Below, piece after piece: positions 1-8,818 of a stretch of 64,000 nucleotides of DNA (its first letter is position 1; each line of letters starts with the position of its first letter). The DNA lies in NCBI GenBank assembly GCA_019636015.1, contig JAHBYJ010000001.1, positions 558,001 through 622,000 on the forward strand, written 5' to 3'. Source of the DNA: Parvibaculaceae bacterium (GTDB lineage Bacteria > Pseudomonadota > Alphaproteobacteria > Parvibaculales > Parvibaculaceae). The position numbers and the translations under genes were made by a program. The notes beneath the pieces are model-generated. The model saw only the letters and a program-made list of their open reading frames with translations. It had not been told where the DNA came from and did not search any database.

Positions 1-171
1 GGCGACCTGATGATGGTCTCCGTGCTGCAGAGGATCGCGGGCTCGGCGCTGCTGGCCGCCTTTCCCACGCTCTCATCCTATGTCGCCCGGGCCGAGGCGC
101 GGCCCGCTTATCGCCGCGCTTTCGCCGCGCAGCTTGCCGTTTTCGAGGCCGCCTCGGCCAAAAAAGCCTGA
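1..171 (+). CDS. Glutathione S-transferase family protein, C-terminal fragment
   Basis: The reading frame is open from base 1 to a TGA at 169-171 and gives 56 residues of a helical C-terminus. The pattern (a Met/Leu-rich helix, then FPTLSSYVARAEARPAY and a basic tail) is what is seen at the end of GST C-terminal domains, where an F-P-x-L-x-x-Y segment followed by R-P-A-x is typical. The N-terminal thioredoxin fold lies outside the window, so the substrate cannot be judged. The stop lies 40 bp before the uspA start on the same strand, so the two could be co-transcribed. The family call rests on this short motif only. Confidence 0.55.
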   Translation, partial: GDLMMVSVLQRIAGSALLAAFPTLSSYVARAEARPAYRRAFAAQLAVFEAASAKKA

Positions 172-210
172 GGCTTGCTCCGCGTCCCGCCCGGTGGCAG
201 CATCCGCCCC

Positions 211-708
211 ATGAGCGCATCCGAACCGTCTTCCCCCGGCGCCAAGCGGCGCAAATTCCTCGTCATCGTGGACGGCACGCCCGAATCCGAAGTCGCGATC
301 CATTTCGCGAGCCTCCGCGCGAGCCATACCAATGGCGTGGTGACGCTGCTCGCCGTGATCGAGCCGGGCGAGGCCGCGCAGCAATGGCTCGGCGTGAAGA
401 CCATCATGCAGGAAGAGGCGCGCGCCGAGGCCGAGGAACTGCTCCACCGCCTTGCCGCCCATGTGAACGAATATGCGGGCATCATGCCCGAACTCGTGAT
501 CCGCGAGGGCCGCCGCACCGAGCAGGTGATGCAGCTCATCGCCGAGGACAAGGATGTCGCGATCCTCGTTCTCGCCGCCGGCACGGGCAAGGAAGGGCCG
601 GGCCCCCTCGTCTCCATGGTGGCCTCGGCGGCCGACAAATCCTTCCCCATTCCCGTCACCGTGGTGCCGGGCAGCCTCACCGAAGAGGCGATCCGCTCTC
701 TCGCTTGA
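211..708 (+). CDS. Universal stress protein, UspA family
   Basis: A single-domain Usp protein of 165 residues. After a short Ser/Pro/Lys-rich N-terminus it starts with the beta strand KFLVIVDGTPESEVA, the usual Usp opening with an Asp contacting nucleotide. It ends with a Gly-rich loop near residues 120-140 (LAAGTGKEGPGPLVS) matching the G-x2-G-x9-G(S) ATP-binding signature in degenerate form, then strand IPVTVVPG. Such proteins are small cytoplasmic dimers linked to stress survival; the ligand here is unknown. I chose ATG 211; the in-frame TTG 36 bases upstream has no better ribosome site. The next gene is an Nfu-type Fe-S carrier. Confidence 0.85.
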   Translation: MSASEPSSPGAKRRKFLVIVDGTPESEVAIHFASLRASHTNGVVTLLAVIEPGEAAQQWLGVKTIMQEEARAEAEELLHRLAAHVNEYAGIMPELVIREGRRTEQVMQLIAEDKDVAILVLAAGTGKEGPGPLVSMVASAADKSFPIPVTVVPGSLTEEAIRSLA

Positions 709-794
709 TTCGCCGCGCGTGAGGGTCCATCTATAGGGCAAATCGCGGGCGCGCCGCGCGCCGCTAAACCACGATACCGAAAGGGTTTTTGCCC

Positions 795-1358
795 ATGTTC
801 ATCCAGACCGAGGCGACCCCCAACCCGGCGACGCTCAAGTTCCTGCCGGGCCGCGAGGTGCTGGGCGAGGGCCGCGCCGCCGATTTCCCGACCGCCGAGG
901 CCGCCGCCCGCTCGCCGCTCGCCATGCGGCTTTTCGCGGTAGAAAACGTCTCCGGCGTCTTTTTCGGCGCGGATTTCATCACCGTCACGAAGTCGTCCGG
1001 CGAATGGCAGCATCTGAAGCCCGCGCTGCTCGGCGCCATCATGGAGCATTTCACCTCCGGCGCGCCGATCCTCTTTGCCGCCGGCGGCGCGGAGGATGAT
1101 GACGGCCATGCCGCCCATGACGGCGAGGACGGCGAGATCGTCACCCAGATCAAGGAAATCCTCGATACGCGCGTCCGCCCCGCCGTCGCGCAGGATGGCG
1201 GCGACATCACCTTCCAGGGCTATGAGGCAGGCGTCGTCTTCCTCAACATGCAGGGCGCCTGCGCGGGCTGCCCTTCCTCCACCGTCACGCTGAAGCGCGG
1301 CGTGGAAAACATGCTGAAGCATTACATCCCCGAGATCGTCGAAGTCCGCCAGATCTGA
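795..1358 (+). CDS. NifU family Fe-S scaffold/carrier protein (Nfu type)
   Basis: A 187-residue protein with two domains: an N-terminal Nfu_N domain that opens FIQTEATPNPATLKFLPG (roughly residues 2-90), and a C-terminal NifU domain with the cluster-binding C-x-x-C at about Cys156 and Cys159 (CAGCPSS). This domain order is the mitochondrial NFU1 / alphaproteobacterial Nfu form. It carries 4Fe-4S clusters to apo-proteins such as lipoate and radical-SAM enzymes; MiaB, encoded 3.4 kb downstream, is the kind of client expected. A His/Asp-rich linker sits between the domains. ATG 795 fits the conserved start better than a TTG two codons upstream. Confidence 0.93.
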   Translation: MFIQTEATPNPATLKFLPGREVLGEGRAADFPTAEAAARSPLAMRLFAVENVSGVFFGADFITVTKSSGEWQHLKPALLGAIMEHFTSGAPILFAAGGAEDDDGHAAHDGEDGEIVTQIKEILDTRVRPAVAQDGGDITFQGYEAGVVFLNMQGACAGCPSSTVTLKRGVENMLKHYIPEIVEVRQI

Positions 1359-1455
1359 CGCGTGACGCGCGGTCACTTCGAGGCGCGCATGGCTGGCGCC
1401 GCCGCGCGAAGCCGCTATCGTGGCGGAAGTTTCATTCGAATATCCCGGAGGCCTT

Positions 1456-2049
1456 ATGAGCAGCAAGCTCGACGACAAGTCGCTCGACATCATCTTCCGC
1501 GAGGCGCGCACGCATAATGCGTGGGCGGACAAGCCCGTTTCCGACGAGACGCTGAAAGCGCTTTACGAGCTGATGAAATGGGGCCCGACCAGCGCCAACT
1601 GCTCGCCCGCCCGCATTATCTTCGTGAAGTCGAAGGAAGCGAAGGAAAAGCTCGCGACGGTTCTCTCCGAAGGCAATCTGAAGAAGTCGATGCAGGCCCC
1701 CGTCACCGCCGTCATCGGCTATGACGTCGAATTCTACGAGCGCCTGCCCGAGCTCTTCCCCCATGCGCCGGAAGCAAAGACCTGGTTCAACTGGTCGAAG
1801 GAATGGGCCGAGCAGACCGCCTTCCGCAACGGATCGCTGCAGGGCGCCTATTTCATGATCGCCGCGCGCTCGCTCGGCCTCGATTGCGGGCCGATGTCCG
1901 GCTTCGACATGAAGAAGGCGGACGAGCTTTATTTCGCGGGCACCACGGTGAAGTCGAACTTCCTCTGCAATCTCGGTTACGGCGATCCTTCGGGCCTCTT
2001 CGCCCGCAGCCCCCGCCTCCCCTTCGACGACGCCTGCACGATCGTCTGA
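1456..2049 (+). CDS. Nitroreductase family protein, RutE/HadB-like (malonic semialdehyde reductase family)
   Basis: A 197-residue FMN-dependent nitroreductase-fold protein. The segment [17 protein letters not shown] followed by [13 protein letters not shown] is the signature of the RutE/YdfG-alternative branch, with the PTSxNxxPxR flavin-binding loop near residues 45-55. The C-terminus contains [22 protein letters not shown], also typical. In E. coli RutE reduces malonic semialdehyde in pyrimidine breakdown, but no other rut genes are here, so the substrate is open. ATG 1456 is preceded by a strong ribosome site (GGAGG, 6 nt spacing). It is followed by tsaB 24 bp downstream. Confidence 0.85.
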   Translation: MSSKLDDKSLDIIFREARTHNAWADKPVSDETLKALYELMKWGPTSANCSPARIIFVKSKEAKEKLATVLSEGNLKKSMQAPVTAVIGYDVEFYERLPELFPHAPEAKTWFNWSKEWAEQTAFRNGSLQGAYFMIAARSLGLDCGPMSGFDMKKADELYFAGTTVKSNFLCNLGYGDPSGLFARSPRLPFDDACTIV

Positions 2050-2073
2050 TCCCTGTACGGAGCATCGCGCCCC

Positions 2074-2766
2074 TTGATCCTTCTCGCCTTCGACACAGCG
2101 CAAGGGGCGCTTTCCGCCGCAATCATGGATGGCGAGGGCGTGCTCGCCTCATCCTTCGAGCCGCGCACGCGGGGACACGCCGAAGCGCTGATGCCGCTTC
2201 TCGAAACCATGCTGGCGGAAGCAGCCCTCGGCTTCGCCGATCTCGATGCGCTCGCCGTCACCATCGGCCCCGGCACCTTCACGGGCCTTCGCGTCGGCCT
2301 TGCCGCCGCGCGCGGCCTCGCGCTCGCCCGGTCGCTGCCGCTGGTCGGCGTCACCACGCTTGAGGCGGTGGCCGAGCCCGCCGGCGCCGAAGCGGACGAA
2401 ACATGCGTTGCGCTTTTCGATGCGCGGCGCGATGAAGTCTATATGCAGGCCTTTTCGTCCTCTCTTGCACCGCTCACCCCGCCTCTCCTTGTCGCGCTCG
2501 ACGAGGCGCTGGCCCATCTGCCGGAAGGCAAGGCCGTGCTCGTCGGCACCGGCGCGGAACTTCTGGGCGCCCGCCTCGAAGCGGCGGGCCGCCCCTTCCG
2601 CCTCTCCCCGGCGAAACCGCAGCCCGAGGCGCAAGCGGTCGGCCGCATCGCGCTTGCCCGCATCGCCGCGCAGGGGCTTGGTGCCTTCCGCGTCGCGCCC
2701 GAGCCTCTTTATATTCGCGCGCCCGATGCGAAGCTTCCCGGCGGTCGCGATCCGGAGGCCGCGTGA
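2074..2766 (+). CDS. tsaB: tRNA threonylcarbamoyladenosine biosynthesis protein TsaB
   Basis: A 230-residue ASKHA-fold protein, the usual TsaB length. The N-terminus ILLAFDTAQGALSAAI and the loop TIGPGTFTGLRVGLAAARGLA (about residues 67-87) are diagnostic. TsaB is the non-catalytic partner of TsaD and TsaE in making t6A at position 37 of ANN-decoding tRNAs. The start appears to be TTG. The gene overlaps the next one, rimI, by 4 bases, and the tsaB-rimI pair is a classical conserved operon, which supports both calls. Confidence 0.95.
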   Translation: MILLAFDTAQGALSAAIMDGEGVLASSFEPRTRGHAEALMPLLETMLAEAALGFADLDALAVTIGPGTFTGLRVGLAAARGLALARSLPLVGVTTLEAVAEPAGAEADETCVALFDARRDEVYMQAFSSSLAPLTPPLLVALDEALAHLPEGKAVLVGTGAELLGARLEAAGRPFRLSPAKPQPEAQAVGRIALARIAAQGLGAFRVAPEPLYIRAPDAKLPGGRDPEAA

Positions 2767-3230
2767 GCGAGGCGCCGCGCCCCGCGGGCGCGGAACTCGC
2801 CGCCGCCATGGCCGCGCTCCATGCCCGCGCCTTCGACGAGCCCTGGGACGAAGCGGCGATGCGCGAGCTCCTGGCCATGCCCGGCACCTTTGCGCTCGCC
2901 CTCGGCCCGGGCCCGGCGCTGTCGGGCTTCGTCATCTTCCGCATCGGCGGCGGCGAAGCCGAAATCCTCACCATCTGCGTCGACCCGGCGAGCCGCCGCG
3001 CAGGCCTCGGCCGCCGCCTCGCCGAAGCCGCCGTTGCTCACGCCATGGCGGGCGGCGCGGAGGCGATTTTCCTCGAGGTTGCCGACGACAACGAAGCCGC
3101 CCTCAGGCTCTATGAAGGCATCGGCTTCTATCTCGTCGGCATGCGCCCCGGCTATTACCGCCGCGCGGGCGCGCCCGTCGCCGCGCGCACGCTGAAGCTC
3201 GATCTCGCCCCGCCCGCGCGCCCGTCTTAA
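2763..3230 (+). CDS. rimI: Ribosomal protein S18-alanine N-acetyltransferase RimI (GNAT)
   Basis: A 155-residue GNAT acetyltransferase. It has the acetyl-CoA pyrophosphate loop R-R-A-G-L-G-R-R (about residues 78-85), the strand ILTICVDP before it, and the C-terminal DNEAALRLYEGIGFYLVGMRPGYYR pattern typical of RimI. RimI acetylates the N-terminal alanine of S18. It starts with GTG inside the end of tsaB, giving translational coupling. The tail (RPS) ends 85 bp before the Fur-family gene. Confidence 0.92.
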   Translation: MSEAPRPAGAELAAAMAALHARAFDEPWDEAAMRELLAMPGTFALALGPGPALSGFVIFRIGGGEAEILTICVDPASRRAGLGRRLAEAAVAHAMAGGAEAIFLEVADDNEAALRLYEGIGFYLVGMRPGYYRRAGAPVAARTLKLDLAPPARPS

Positions 3231-3315
3231 ATCCTTTGCAGGAAAAGGGTTTTTCGGTGCGGAAAGCGCCTGCGCCCGCGCCGCTCCTTGGTGACAAGCC
3301 CATTGCCCTTGGCCT

Positions 3316-3816
3316 ATGATGCGCGGGATGACAGACAAGACGACAGCGGCCCTGCGCCCCGAAGACATGCCGATGGATCCCGAACGGATCGAGACTCTCT
3401 GCGTCGAAAAAGGGATGCGGATGACGGATCAGCGCCGCGTGATCGCGCGCGTGCTTTCCGTCGCGCATGACCATCCCGACGTCGAGGAGGTCTATCGCCG
3501 CGCCGCCGATGTCGACAGCAAGATCTCGATCGCGACGGTCTACCGCACGGTCCGCCTCTTCGAGGAAGCGGGCATTCTGGAGCGGCATGATTTCCGCGAT
3601 GGCCGCTCCCGCTACGAGCAGGTGCCGGAAGAACATCACGATCACCTGATCGACCTTCAGAACGGCACGGTCATCGAATTCCATAACGACGAGATCGAGC
3701 GGCTGCAGCAGATCATCGCGCGCGAACTCGGCTTCGAGCTGGTCGATCACCGGCTGGAGCTCTACGGCGTGCCGCTCGACCGGAACAAGAAGACGGATAC
3801 CAGGAACAAGGGCTGA
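3316..3816 (+). CDS. Fur family metal-responsive repressor (Fur/Mur)
   Basis: A 166-residue Fur-family protein. The winged-helix part contains MRMTDQRRVIARVL and the recognition helix region SIATVYRTVRLFEEAGIL. The metal-binding segment is EQVPEEHHDHLIDLQNG followed by EFHNDEIERLQ. The C-terminus lacks C-x-x-C zinc sites, as in many alphaproteobacterial Fur/Mur proteins, which respond to manganese in several rhizobia (known for the family, not shown here). ATGs at 3316, 3319 and 3328 are all possible starts and none has a strong ribosome site. plsC follows 41 bp later. A second Fur-family gene (irr) lies at 28.4 kb. Confidence 0.9.
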   Translation: MMRGMTDKTTAALRPEDMPMDPERIETLCVEKGMRMTDQRRVIARVLSVAHDHPDVEEVYRRAADVDSKISIATVYRTVRLFEEAGILERHDFRDGRSRYEQVPEEHHDHLIDLQNGTVIEFHNDEIERLQQIIARELGFELVDHRLELYGVPLDRNKKTDTRNKG

Positions 3817-3857
3817 CCCCTGTTCCGCCCCTTGGGGCGGCGGGGCTGGAGACGCAT

Positions 3858-4715
3858 ATGGCAACCGCTCGGGCCGCTGTTCTGCTTGCCGGCTTCATGC
3901 TCTCGGCGGTCATTCTGATGCCGCTGCAATGGGCCGGCCTGAAATTCGGCTTCGCCTATGCCCGCGCCCTGCCCAACCGCTATCACCGCTTCCTGTGCTG
4001 GCTCGTCGGCATCAAGGTCACCGTGCGCGGCGAACCCTATCGCGGCGGCGCAAGCCTCGTCACCGCCAATCACACATCCTGGCTCGATATCCCGGTCATC
4101 GCCTCGCTCGCGCCCTGTTCCTTCGTGGCGAAGAGCGAAGTGGCGGGCTGGCCCTTTTTCGGCACGCTGGCGAAATTGCAGCAGACCGTCTTCGTGGAGC
4201 GGGAGCGGCGCACCCGCACCGCCCATTCCCGCAACGAGATCCATGCCCGCATCGCGGCGGGCGACCGGCTGGTGCTCTTCCCCGAAGGCACCTCGAGCGA
4301 CGGCAACAGGGTGCTGCCCTTCAAGAGCGCCCTGATGAGCGTCGCCCAGCTCACCATCGTCAATGGCGAGGAGGACAGGGAGGACGATCTCGTGGTCCAG
4401 CCCCTTTCCGTCGCCTATGTGAAGCTCAACGGCATCCCTATGGGCCGCTATTTCCGGCCCTTTTTCGCCTGGTATGGCGATATGGAACTCTTCCCCCATC
4501 TCTGGGAGGCCTTCTCCCTTGGCCCGATCGAGGTGATCGCCGAGTTTCATGAACCCGTCACGATCCGCGAAATCGGCAACCGCAAGGCACTGGCGGCCTA
4601 TTGCGAGGCGCGCTGCCGCGAAGGGGTGACCCGGGCGCTGAATGGCCGCGCCGGCGAGCCGCAAACCGAACTGGCCGCGCCTGAGGAAATCCGCCCGCTC
4701 GCGGCGGGCGCCTGA
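3858..4715 (+). CDS. plsC: 1-acyl-sn-glycerol-3-phosphate acyltransferase
   Basis: A 285-residue membrane-associated acyltransferase. It has an N-terminal hydrophobic helix (residues 5-25), the catalytic H-x4-D motif at NHTSWLD (residues 71-77), and the glycerol-phosphate-binding motif FPEGTSSDG near residue 145. It transfers an acyl chain to lysophosphatidic acid in phospholipid synthesis at the inner membrane. The position between the Fur-family gene and miaB is common in alphaproteobacteria. An alternative role as an ornithine-lipid O-acyltransferase (OlsA-like) cannot be excluded. Confidence 0.88.
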   Translation: MATARAAVLLAGFMLSAVILMPLQWAGLKFGFAYARALPNRYHRFLCWLVGIKVTVRGEPYRGGASLVTANHTSWLDIPVIASLAPCSFVAKSEVAGWPFFGTLAKLQQTVFVERERRTRTAHSRNEIHARIAAGDRLVLFPEGTSSDGNRVLPFKSALMSVAQLTIVNGEEDREDDLVVQPLSVAYVKLNGIPMGRYFRPFFAWYGDMELFPHLWEAFSLGPIEVIAEFHEPVTIREIGNRKALAAYCEARCREGVTRALNGRAGEPQTELAAPEEIRPLAAGA

Positions 4716-4768
4716 AAGGTCAAACCGGTCGCCCGCCCGGCGCAAGCCATGTTAGACTGCGCCCATGG

Positions 4769-6235
4769 TTGAGTTCCCTGAGGAGCCGAGCGCACACATT
4801 GCAGGATAAATCCGCGCCATCCCGACCCGTCGCACCGGCTGAGGCCCCGCAGGCCATGCCCGGCGCGCCGCGCAAGAAGATCTTCGTGAAGACCTATGGC
4901 TGCCAGATGAATGTCTATGACTCGGCCCGCATGGTCGATGTCATGGCTCCGTCCGGCTATGCCGAGGTCGAGACGCCCGAAGAGGCCGACATCGTCATTC
5001 TGAATACCTGCCACATCCGCGAAAAGGCGGCGGAGAAGGTCTATTCGGAGCTCGGCCGTCTGCGCGATCTGAAGAAGGAAAAATCCGGCCGGGGCGAAAG
5101 CCTCGTGATCGGCGTGGCCGGCTGCGTCGCGCAGGCCGAAGGCGAGGAGATGCGCCGTCGCGCACCCGCCGTCGATCTCGTGCTCGGCCCCCAGACCTAT
5201 CACCGCCTGCCGGACTATGTGGCCCGGCTCGAAAATGGCGGCCCCGGCATCGTCGAGACGGAGTTTCCGGCGGAAGACAAATTCGAGGCGCTGCCCGCGC
5301 CCGAGCGCCGCAAGACGCTGGCGCGCGGCGCCACCGCCTTCCTCACCATCCAGGAAGGCTGCGACAAGTTCTGCACCTTCTGCGTCGTGCCTTATACCCG
5401 CGGCGCGGAATTCTCGCGGCCCGTCGCGCGCATCCTCGACGAGGCCCACGCCCTTGCCGATGCGGGCGTGCGCGAGATCACGCTGCTCGGCCAGAATGTG
5501 AACGCCTTTCACGGCGAGGACGGGAAGGGCGGCGCCGCTTCTCTCGGCACGCTGATCCGCGAACTCGCGAAGATCGATGGTGTCGAGCGCCTGCGCTACA
5601 CGACGAGCCACCCCCGCGACATGGATGAAGAGCTGATCGCCGCCCATGCCGAAGTGCCGGAGCTGATGCCCTATCTGCATCTTCCCGTGCAGTCGGGGTC
5701 CGACCGCATTCTCGAGGCGATGAACCGCCGCCACGATGCGGAAACCTATCTCCGCCTCATCGAACGCATCCGCGCCGCACGCCCCGACATTGCGCTCTCG
5801 TCCGATTTCATCGTCGGCTTCCCCGGCGAGACGGACGCGGATTTCGAGGCGACGCTGTCGCTCGTGCGCGAAGTGGGCTTCGCGCAGGCCTACAGCTTCA
5901 AATACAGCCCCCGCCCCGGCACGCCCGCGGCGGGAGAGGAAGATCAGCTTCCCGAAGAGGTGAAGAGCGAGCGGCTTGCCCGCCTGCAGGATATTCTCGG
6001 CGAGCAGCAGATCGCCTTCAACCGCGCCTGCGCGGGCCGCGTCATGCCGGTCCTGTTCGACCGGCGCGGCAAGGGCGAGCGCCAGCTCGTCGGCCGCAGC
6101 CCCTGGCTGCAATCCGTTCACGTCGAAGAGGCGCCGGAAAGCCTTTTCGGTGAAATCGTCGAAGTCGAGATCGAGGAAGGCTATCGCAATTCCCTGCGGG
6201 GACGCCTCCTGATGACGGAGGCCGTCACCGCCTGA
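4769..6235 (+). CDS. miaB: tRNA-2-methylthio-N6-dimethylallyladenosine synthase MiaB
   Basis: A radical-SAM methylthiotransferase with the three parts of the family. The N-terminal UPF0004 domain has cluster cysteines in YGCQMN, NTCHIRE and AGCVAQ. The radical-SAM domain has CDKFCTFC (C-x3-C-x2-C). A TRAM domain lies near the C-terminus ([16 protein letters not shown]). It thiomethylates i6A37 in tRNAs reading UNN codons. The start is uncertain: TTG 4769 gives 488 residues, and TTG 4799 or ATG 4856 (eight codons before the first conserved strand) would also work. A 14-codon out-of-frame ORF starts at ATG 4765. phoH follows 4 bp after the stop. Confidence 0.95.
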   Translation: MSSLRSRAHTLQDKSAPSRPVAPAEAPQAMPGAPRKKIFVKTYGCQMNVYDSARMVDVMAPSGYAEVETPEEADIVILNTCHIREKAAEKVYSELGRLRDLKKEKSGRGESLVIGVAGCVAQAEGEEMRRRAPAVDLVLGPQTYHRLPDYVARLENGGPGIVETEFPAEDKFEALPAPERRKTLARGATAFLTIQEGCDKFCTFCVVPYTRGAEFSRPVARILDEAHALADAGVREITLLGQNVNAFHGEDGKGGAASLGTLIRELAKIDGVERLRYTTSHPRDMDEELIAAHAEVPELMPYLHLPVQSGSDRILEAMNRRHDAETYLRLIERIRAARPDIALSSDFIVGFPGETDADFEATLSLVREVGFAQAYSFKYSPRPGTPAAGEEDQLPEEVKSERLARLQDILGEQQIAFNRACAGRVMPVLFDRRGKGERQLVGRSPWLQSVHVEEAPESLFGEIVEVEIEEGYRNSLRGRLLMTEAVTA

Positions 6236-6239
6236 TGAC

Positions 6240-7301
6240 ATGTGGTCATTCGCACAGCGAAAGGACAGGGCTGAGTTGAGCGCAACGGGTGGCGTAAAGA
6301 CCGCGAAGGGCGGCGAGGGCGGCGACGACAGTCTCGTCATCGCCTTTGACGACAATCGTCTGTTGACGGAGCTTTTCGGAACGAACGACAGGAATCTGGC
6401 GCGGATCGAGCAGGGTCTCGGCGTGCTCGCGACCTCGCGCGGCAACAAGCTCGTCATCACCGGCAAGCCCCATGCGCGCAATCAGGCGGACCGCGTCTTC
6501 CGCGATCTCTATGCGCGGCTGAAATCCGGTCAGGACGTGACGGCAGGCGAGGTCGACGGGGCGATCCGCATGGCGACCGCGCCCGAAGCCGATCTCGACA
6601 AGCCGCAAGGCGGCTTCGGCCGTCACCAGATCCAGACGAAACGCCGCGTGATTTCCGCGCGCTCGCAGACGCAAGGCACCTATATCGATGCGCTGATGCA
6701 GAACGAACTCGTCTTCGGCGTCGGCCCGGCCGGCACCGGCAAGACCTATCTCGCCGTCGCCGTCGCCGTCTCCATGCTGCTGCAGAAGCGCGTGGACCGC
6801 ATCATCCTTTCGCGTCCGGCCGTCGAGGCGGGCGAGCGCCTCGGCTTCCTTCCGGGCGACCTGAAGGAAAAGATCGATCCCTATCTGCGCCCGCTCTACG
6901 ACGCGCTTTACGACACGCTGCCCGGCGAGCAGGCGATGAAGGGTCTTGAAAGCGGCGAGATCGAAGTCGCCCCGCTTGCCTTCATGCGCGGCCGCACGCT
7001 CGCCAATTCCTTCGTCATTCTGGACGAGGCGCAGAACTGCACGCCGGTGCAGATGAAGATGTTCCTGACGCGCCTTGGCGAGAACAGCCGCATGGCAATC
7101 ACCGGCGATCCGAGCCAGGTGGACCTGCCGCTCGGCGCGAAATCGGGCCTGCGCGATGCGCTCGATATTCTCGACGGTGTGCCGGGCGTCGCCACCGTCA
7201 ACTTCACCGATGCCGATGTCGTGCGGCACCCCCTCGTGACGCGCATCGTGAAGGCCTATAATGCCCGCGAGCGCGATCTGCTGGGAGAGAAGGGCAAATG
7301 A
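6240..7301 (+). CDS. phoH: PhoH family ATPase
   Basis: A 353-residue PhoH-type P-loop ATPase. The Walker A is GPAGTGKTYLA around residue 162 and the Walker B is VILDEAQNCTPVQ. The N-terminal 110 residues form the usual PhoH-associated extension. The role is thought to be in RNA metabolism, because phoH is nearly always next to ybeY, as here (4-base overlap, ATGA). The upstream gap to miaB is 4 bp, so miaB-phoH-ybeY-corC-lnt reads as one operon. Confidence 0.93.
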   Translation: MWSFAQRKDRAELSATGGVKTAKGGEGGDDSLVIAFDDNRLLTELFGTNDRNLARIEQGLGVLATSRGNKLVITGKPHARNQADRVFRDLYARLKSGQDVTAGEVDGAIRMATAPEADLDKPQGGFGRHQIQTKRRVISARSQTQGTYIDALMQNELVFGVGPAGTGKTYLAVAVAVSMLLQKRVDRIILSRPAVEAGERLGFLPGDLKEKIDPYLRPLYDALYDTLPGEQAMKGLESGEIEVAPLAFMRGRTLANSFVILDEAQNCTPVQMKMFLTRLGENSRMAITGDPSQVDLPLGAKSGLRDALDILDGVPGVATVNFTDADVVRHPLVTRIVKAYNARERDLLGEKGK

Positions 7302-7834
7302 GCGCCACGCCAGGGCGAAAACGGGGCGAAAAGAGCCGAAGTCCGGTTTCCGGGCTCGAGATAGAGGTTCTGCGCGAGGCTGGAGACTGGGACAGCGCCG
7401 CCGAGGAAACGGTGCGGCGCGCGGCCGAGCATGCCTATGCGGTGGTTTGCGGCGGCGAGCCCGGCGAACTCTGCGTCGTGCTCGGTGACGATGAACTCGT
7501 GGCCCGGCTGAACAAGGCCTATCGCGGCAAGGAGGGGTCCACCAACGTGCTCTCCTTCCCGGCCGCCGAAATGCCGGATACCGGCGCTCCCGAACAGGCT
7601 TTCCGCGACGAGCTCCCCCTTCTCGGCGATGTCGTCCTCGCCCGCGAGACGATCGCGCGCGAGGCGCAGGAACAGAACAAGAGCTTCGCCGATCACCTCA
7701 CCCACCTCACCGTTCACGGCGTTCTGCATCTTCTCGGCCACGATCACATGGCTGATGAGGAAGCGGAAGAAATGGAAGCGCTCGAGCGCGACATTCTCGA
7801 GGATCTCGGCATTGCCGATCCTTATGCCGTCTGA
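7298..7834 (+). CDS. ybeY: Endoribonuclease YbeY (rRNA maturation factor)
   Basis: A 178-residue metalloprotein with the invariant zinc motif HGVLHLLGHDH at about residues 139-149 and the preceding GDVVLARE segment. YbeY takes part in 16S rRNA 3' processing and ribosome quality control. Compared with shorter orthologues, it has a basic N-terminal extension (TPGRKRGEKSRSP) of about 20 residues. It overlaps phoH by 4 bases and the corC start lies at or just beyond its stop. Confidence 0.95.
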   Translation: MSATPGRKRGEKSRSPVSGLEIEVLREAGDWDSAAEETVRRAAEHAYAVVCGGEPGELCVVLGDDELVARLNKAYRGKEGSTNVLSFPAAEMPDTGAPEQAFRDELPLLGDVVLARETIAREAQEQNKSFADHLTHLTVHGVLHLLGHDHMADEEAEEMEALERDILEDLGIADPYAV

Positions 7835-7862
7835 CATTTCCGACGAAACGACTGCAAGACAA

Positions 7863-8813
7863 ATGGCCGATACAAGCGAGCGACAGGGCGAACCGCCAGC
7901 AAGGGACGAGAGGCAGCGTCCCCGTTTCGGCTGGCTGCGGGCATTTCTCGGCAAGGGCAACGGAAACGGCGACAGCTCGCTGCGCGAAAGCCTCGAGGAA
8001 GTCATCGAGGAGCACGACGATTCCCACCGCAGCCTGACCGCCGAAGAGCGGCACATGCTCGTCAACATCCTCAAATTCGGCGAGCTGCGCGTGGACGATG
8101 TCATGGTGCCGCGCGCAGACGTCGTGGCGGTCGACGAAAACGCGACGCTTGACGAAGTGCTGCGGCTCTATCGCGACAGCGCCCATTCGCGCATGCCCGT
8201 CTACCGCGAAACGCTGGACGATCCGGTCGGCATGGTCCATCTGAAGGATGTGCTGGCCTTCCTCGCGCCCCCCGCGACCGAGACGGCCGCGCCGCGCCCG
8301 CCCTTCTCGCTCCGCACGATCCGCCGCGACGTTCTCTTCGTGCCGCCATCCATGCCCGCGATCGATCTTCTGGTGAAGATGCAGGCGACGCGCATCCATC
8401 TCGCGCTCGTCATCGACGAATATGGCGGCACCTACGGTCTCGTCTCGATCGAGGATCTCGTGGAACAGATCGTCGGCGAAATCGAGGACGAGCACGATGT
8501 CGACAGCGGCCCCTCTCTCGTGAAGCGCGATGACGGCACCATCGATGCCGATGCACGCTGCGACGTCGACGATCTCGAGGAGATGATCGGCGTCCGTCTC
8601 GTCGATGAGGAGAATGAGGACGACATCGACACGCTGGGCGGGCTCGTCTTCTCGCTGCTCGGCCGCGTGCCCATCCGCGGCGAGCTTGTGCGCCATCCCG
8701 CCGGTCTCGAATTCGAGGTGAAGGATGCCGATCCCCGCCGCATCAAGCGGGTGCGCATCCACCTTCTCCCGGCCCCGGGCGAGGAAGAGCCGCTCGCGAA
8801 AGCGGAAGGCTGA
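7863..8813 (+). CDS. CorC/HlyC family transporter-associated protein with two CBS domains
   Basis: A 316-residue CorC-type protein without the DUF21 membrane domain. After a Gly/Asn-rich N-terminus it has the linker VDDVMVPRADVVAVDENATLDEVL that opens the first CBS domain, a second CBS domain ending AL VIDEYGGTYGLVSIEDLVEQIVGEI (written here in parts), and a C-terminal CorC_HlyC domain (TLGGLVFSLLGRVP). It is linked to magnesium/cobalt homeostasis in enterobacteria. I chose ATG 7863; an in-frame ATG at 7824 would overlap ybeY by 11 bases and is also possible. lnt follows 5 bp after the stop. Confidence 0.9.
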   Translation: MADTSERQGEPPARDERQRPRFGWLRAFLGKGNGNGDSSLRESLEEVIEEHDDSHRSLTAEERHMLVNILKFGELRVDDVMVPRADVVAVDENATLDEVLRLYRDSAHSRMPVYRETLDDPVGMVHLKDVLAFLAPPATETAAPRPPFSLRTIRRDVLFVPPSMPAIDLLVKMQATRIHLALVIDEYGGTYGLVSIEDLVEQIVGEIEDEHDVDSGPSLVKRDDGTIDADARCDVDDLEEMIGVRLVDEENEDDIDTLGGLVFSLLGRVPIRGELVRHPAGLEFEVKDADPRRIKRVRIHLLPAPGEEEPLAKAEG

Positions 8814-8818
8814 GCCCC

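Noticed and set aside
4765-4809. 14-codon upstream ORF overlapping the possible miaB starts
   Set aside because: It has no ribosome site and no amino-acid bias, and its overlap with miaB depends on an uncertain start.
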